NCBI GenBank assembly: GCA_946183815.1
Contig: CAMHDG010000099.1
Span: 1 to 6,263, forward strand
Direction of reading: 5' to 3'
Origin: an uncultured bacterium
GTDB taxonomy: Bacteria > Cyanobacteriota > Vampirovibrionia > Gastranaerophilales > Gastranaerophilaceae
DNA length: 6,263 nucleotides
This document shows, in pieces, positions 6,210 to 6,263 of the stretch (position 1 is the stretch's first letter; every line of letters starts with the position of its first letter). The notes under the pieces are model-generated. The model had not been told where the DNA came from. It worked only from the letters and a program-made list of their open reading frames with translations, and did not search any database. The position numbers were made by a program, and so were the translations under genes.

Positions 6210-6240
6210 GGGGGTAAATTATTGTTTAGCGGGGGTAAAT
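6210..6240 (-). promoter_or_regulatory. Direct repeat ATTTACCCCC x2, probable activator site
   Basis: On the minus strand ATTTACCCCC occurs exactly at 6240-6231 and again at 6219-6210. The start-to-start distance is 21 bp, two helical turns, so both copies face the same side of the DNA. With transcription starting near 6164 the copies centre at about -71 and -50, just above the -35 box. This geometry is typical of tandem binding by a response regulator or similar activator. No specific regulator is recognised from the motif. Confidence 0.55.
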
Positions 6241-6250
6241 ATATAAATCG

Positions 6251-6263
6251 TTAAAAGCCCCTC
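6251..6263 (-). terminator. Possible 3' half of the upstream gene's terminator, cut by the window edge
   Basis: Read on the minus strand the window opens with GAGGGGCTTTTAA, a G/C-rich arm followed by four T, as in the second half of a rho-independent terminator. The matching arm would lie beyond 6263 and cannot be seen. If real, it separates the repeat-protein gene from its upstream neighbour. Confidence 0.3.

Noticed and set aside
6116..6263. A small gene or leader peptide in the upstream region
   Set aside because: I saw no start with a ribosome site and a sustained frame. The region is better explained by promoter, direct repeat and leader.

Overview
The window is almost entirely one gene. 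A single minus-strand reading frame starts at an ATG at 6115-6113 and runs without a stop off the left edge at base 1, giving 2038 complete codons and one extra base. I translated it by hand from end to end. The frame held throughout, and motif positions computed at many points along it agree with one frame. The product has a 20-residue signal peptide, a non-repetitive N-terminal domain of about 140 residues, and about 1,700 residues of degenerate repeats. It then has a 163-residue tail that looks like the end of an autotransporter passenger. The stop codon and the true C-terminus lie outside the window.

The repeats carry the paired motifs FxxN and GGA[I/L/V] that define the chlamydial polymorphic outer membrane protein (Pmp) repeat. 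Here the typical turn reads N-S-T-F-x-x-N-x-A-x-x-x-G-G-A-I-Y-N. I count about 48 copies by eye, about 39 of them canonical. Such arrays are expected to fold as a long right-handed beta-helix. The array is broken by two long aromatic-rich insertions and at least seven low-complexity inserts rich in Thr/Asp/Glu/Asn or Lys. These inserts sit at two fixed places in the turn, as expected for surface loops that grow without disturbing the solenoid.

The 148 bp upstream of the gene (6116-6263) hold a convincing control region on the minus strand. It has an AGAGG ribosome binding site 5 nt from the ATG and an in-frame TAG seven codons upstream that fixes the start. It also has a TATAAT -10 box with TTGTAT 17 bp above it. 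Above the promoter is an exact 10-bp direct repeat, ATTTACCCCC, with its two copies 21 bp apart, placed where an activator would bind. At the extreme right edge GAGGGGCTTTT may be the 3' half of the terminator of the preceding gene, so this gene is probably its own transcription unit.

The DNA is AT-rich and uses the standard code: Trp is TGG and I saw no in-frame TGA. The leader has a Shine-Dalgarno site and a sigma-70-like promoter. A secreted, nearly cysteine-free Pmp-type repeat protein with an autotransporter-like tail suggests a low-GC, diderm, probably host-associated bacterium. Gut Gastranaerophilales (Vampirovibrionia), Elusimicrobia, Chlamydiota relatives or Fusobacteriota are candidates, but one gene cannot decide between them. 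The likely role is surface display: adhesion, host contact or antigenic variation. That role is inferred from the family.
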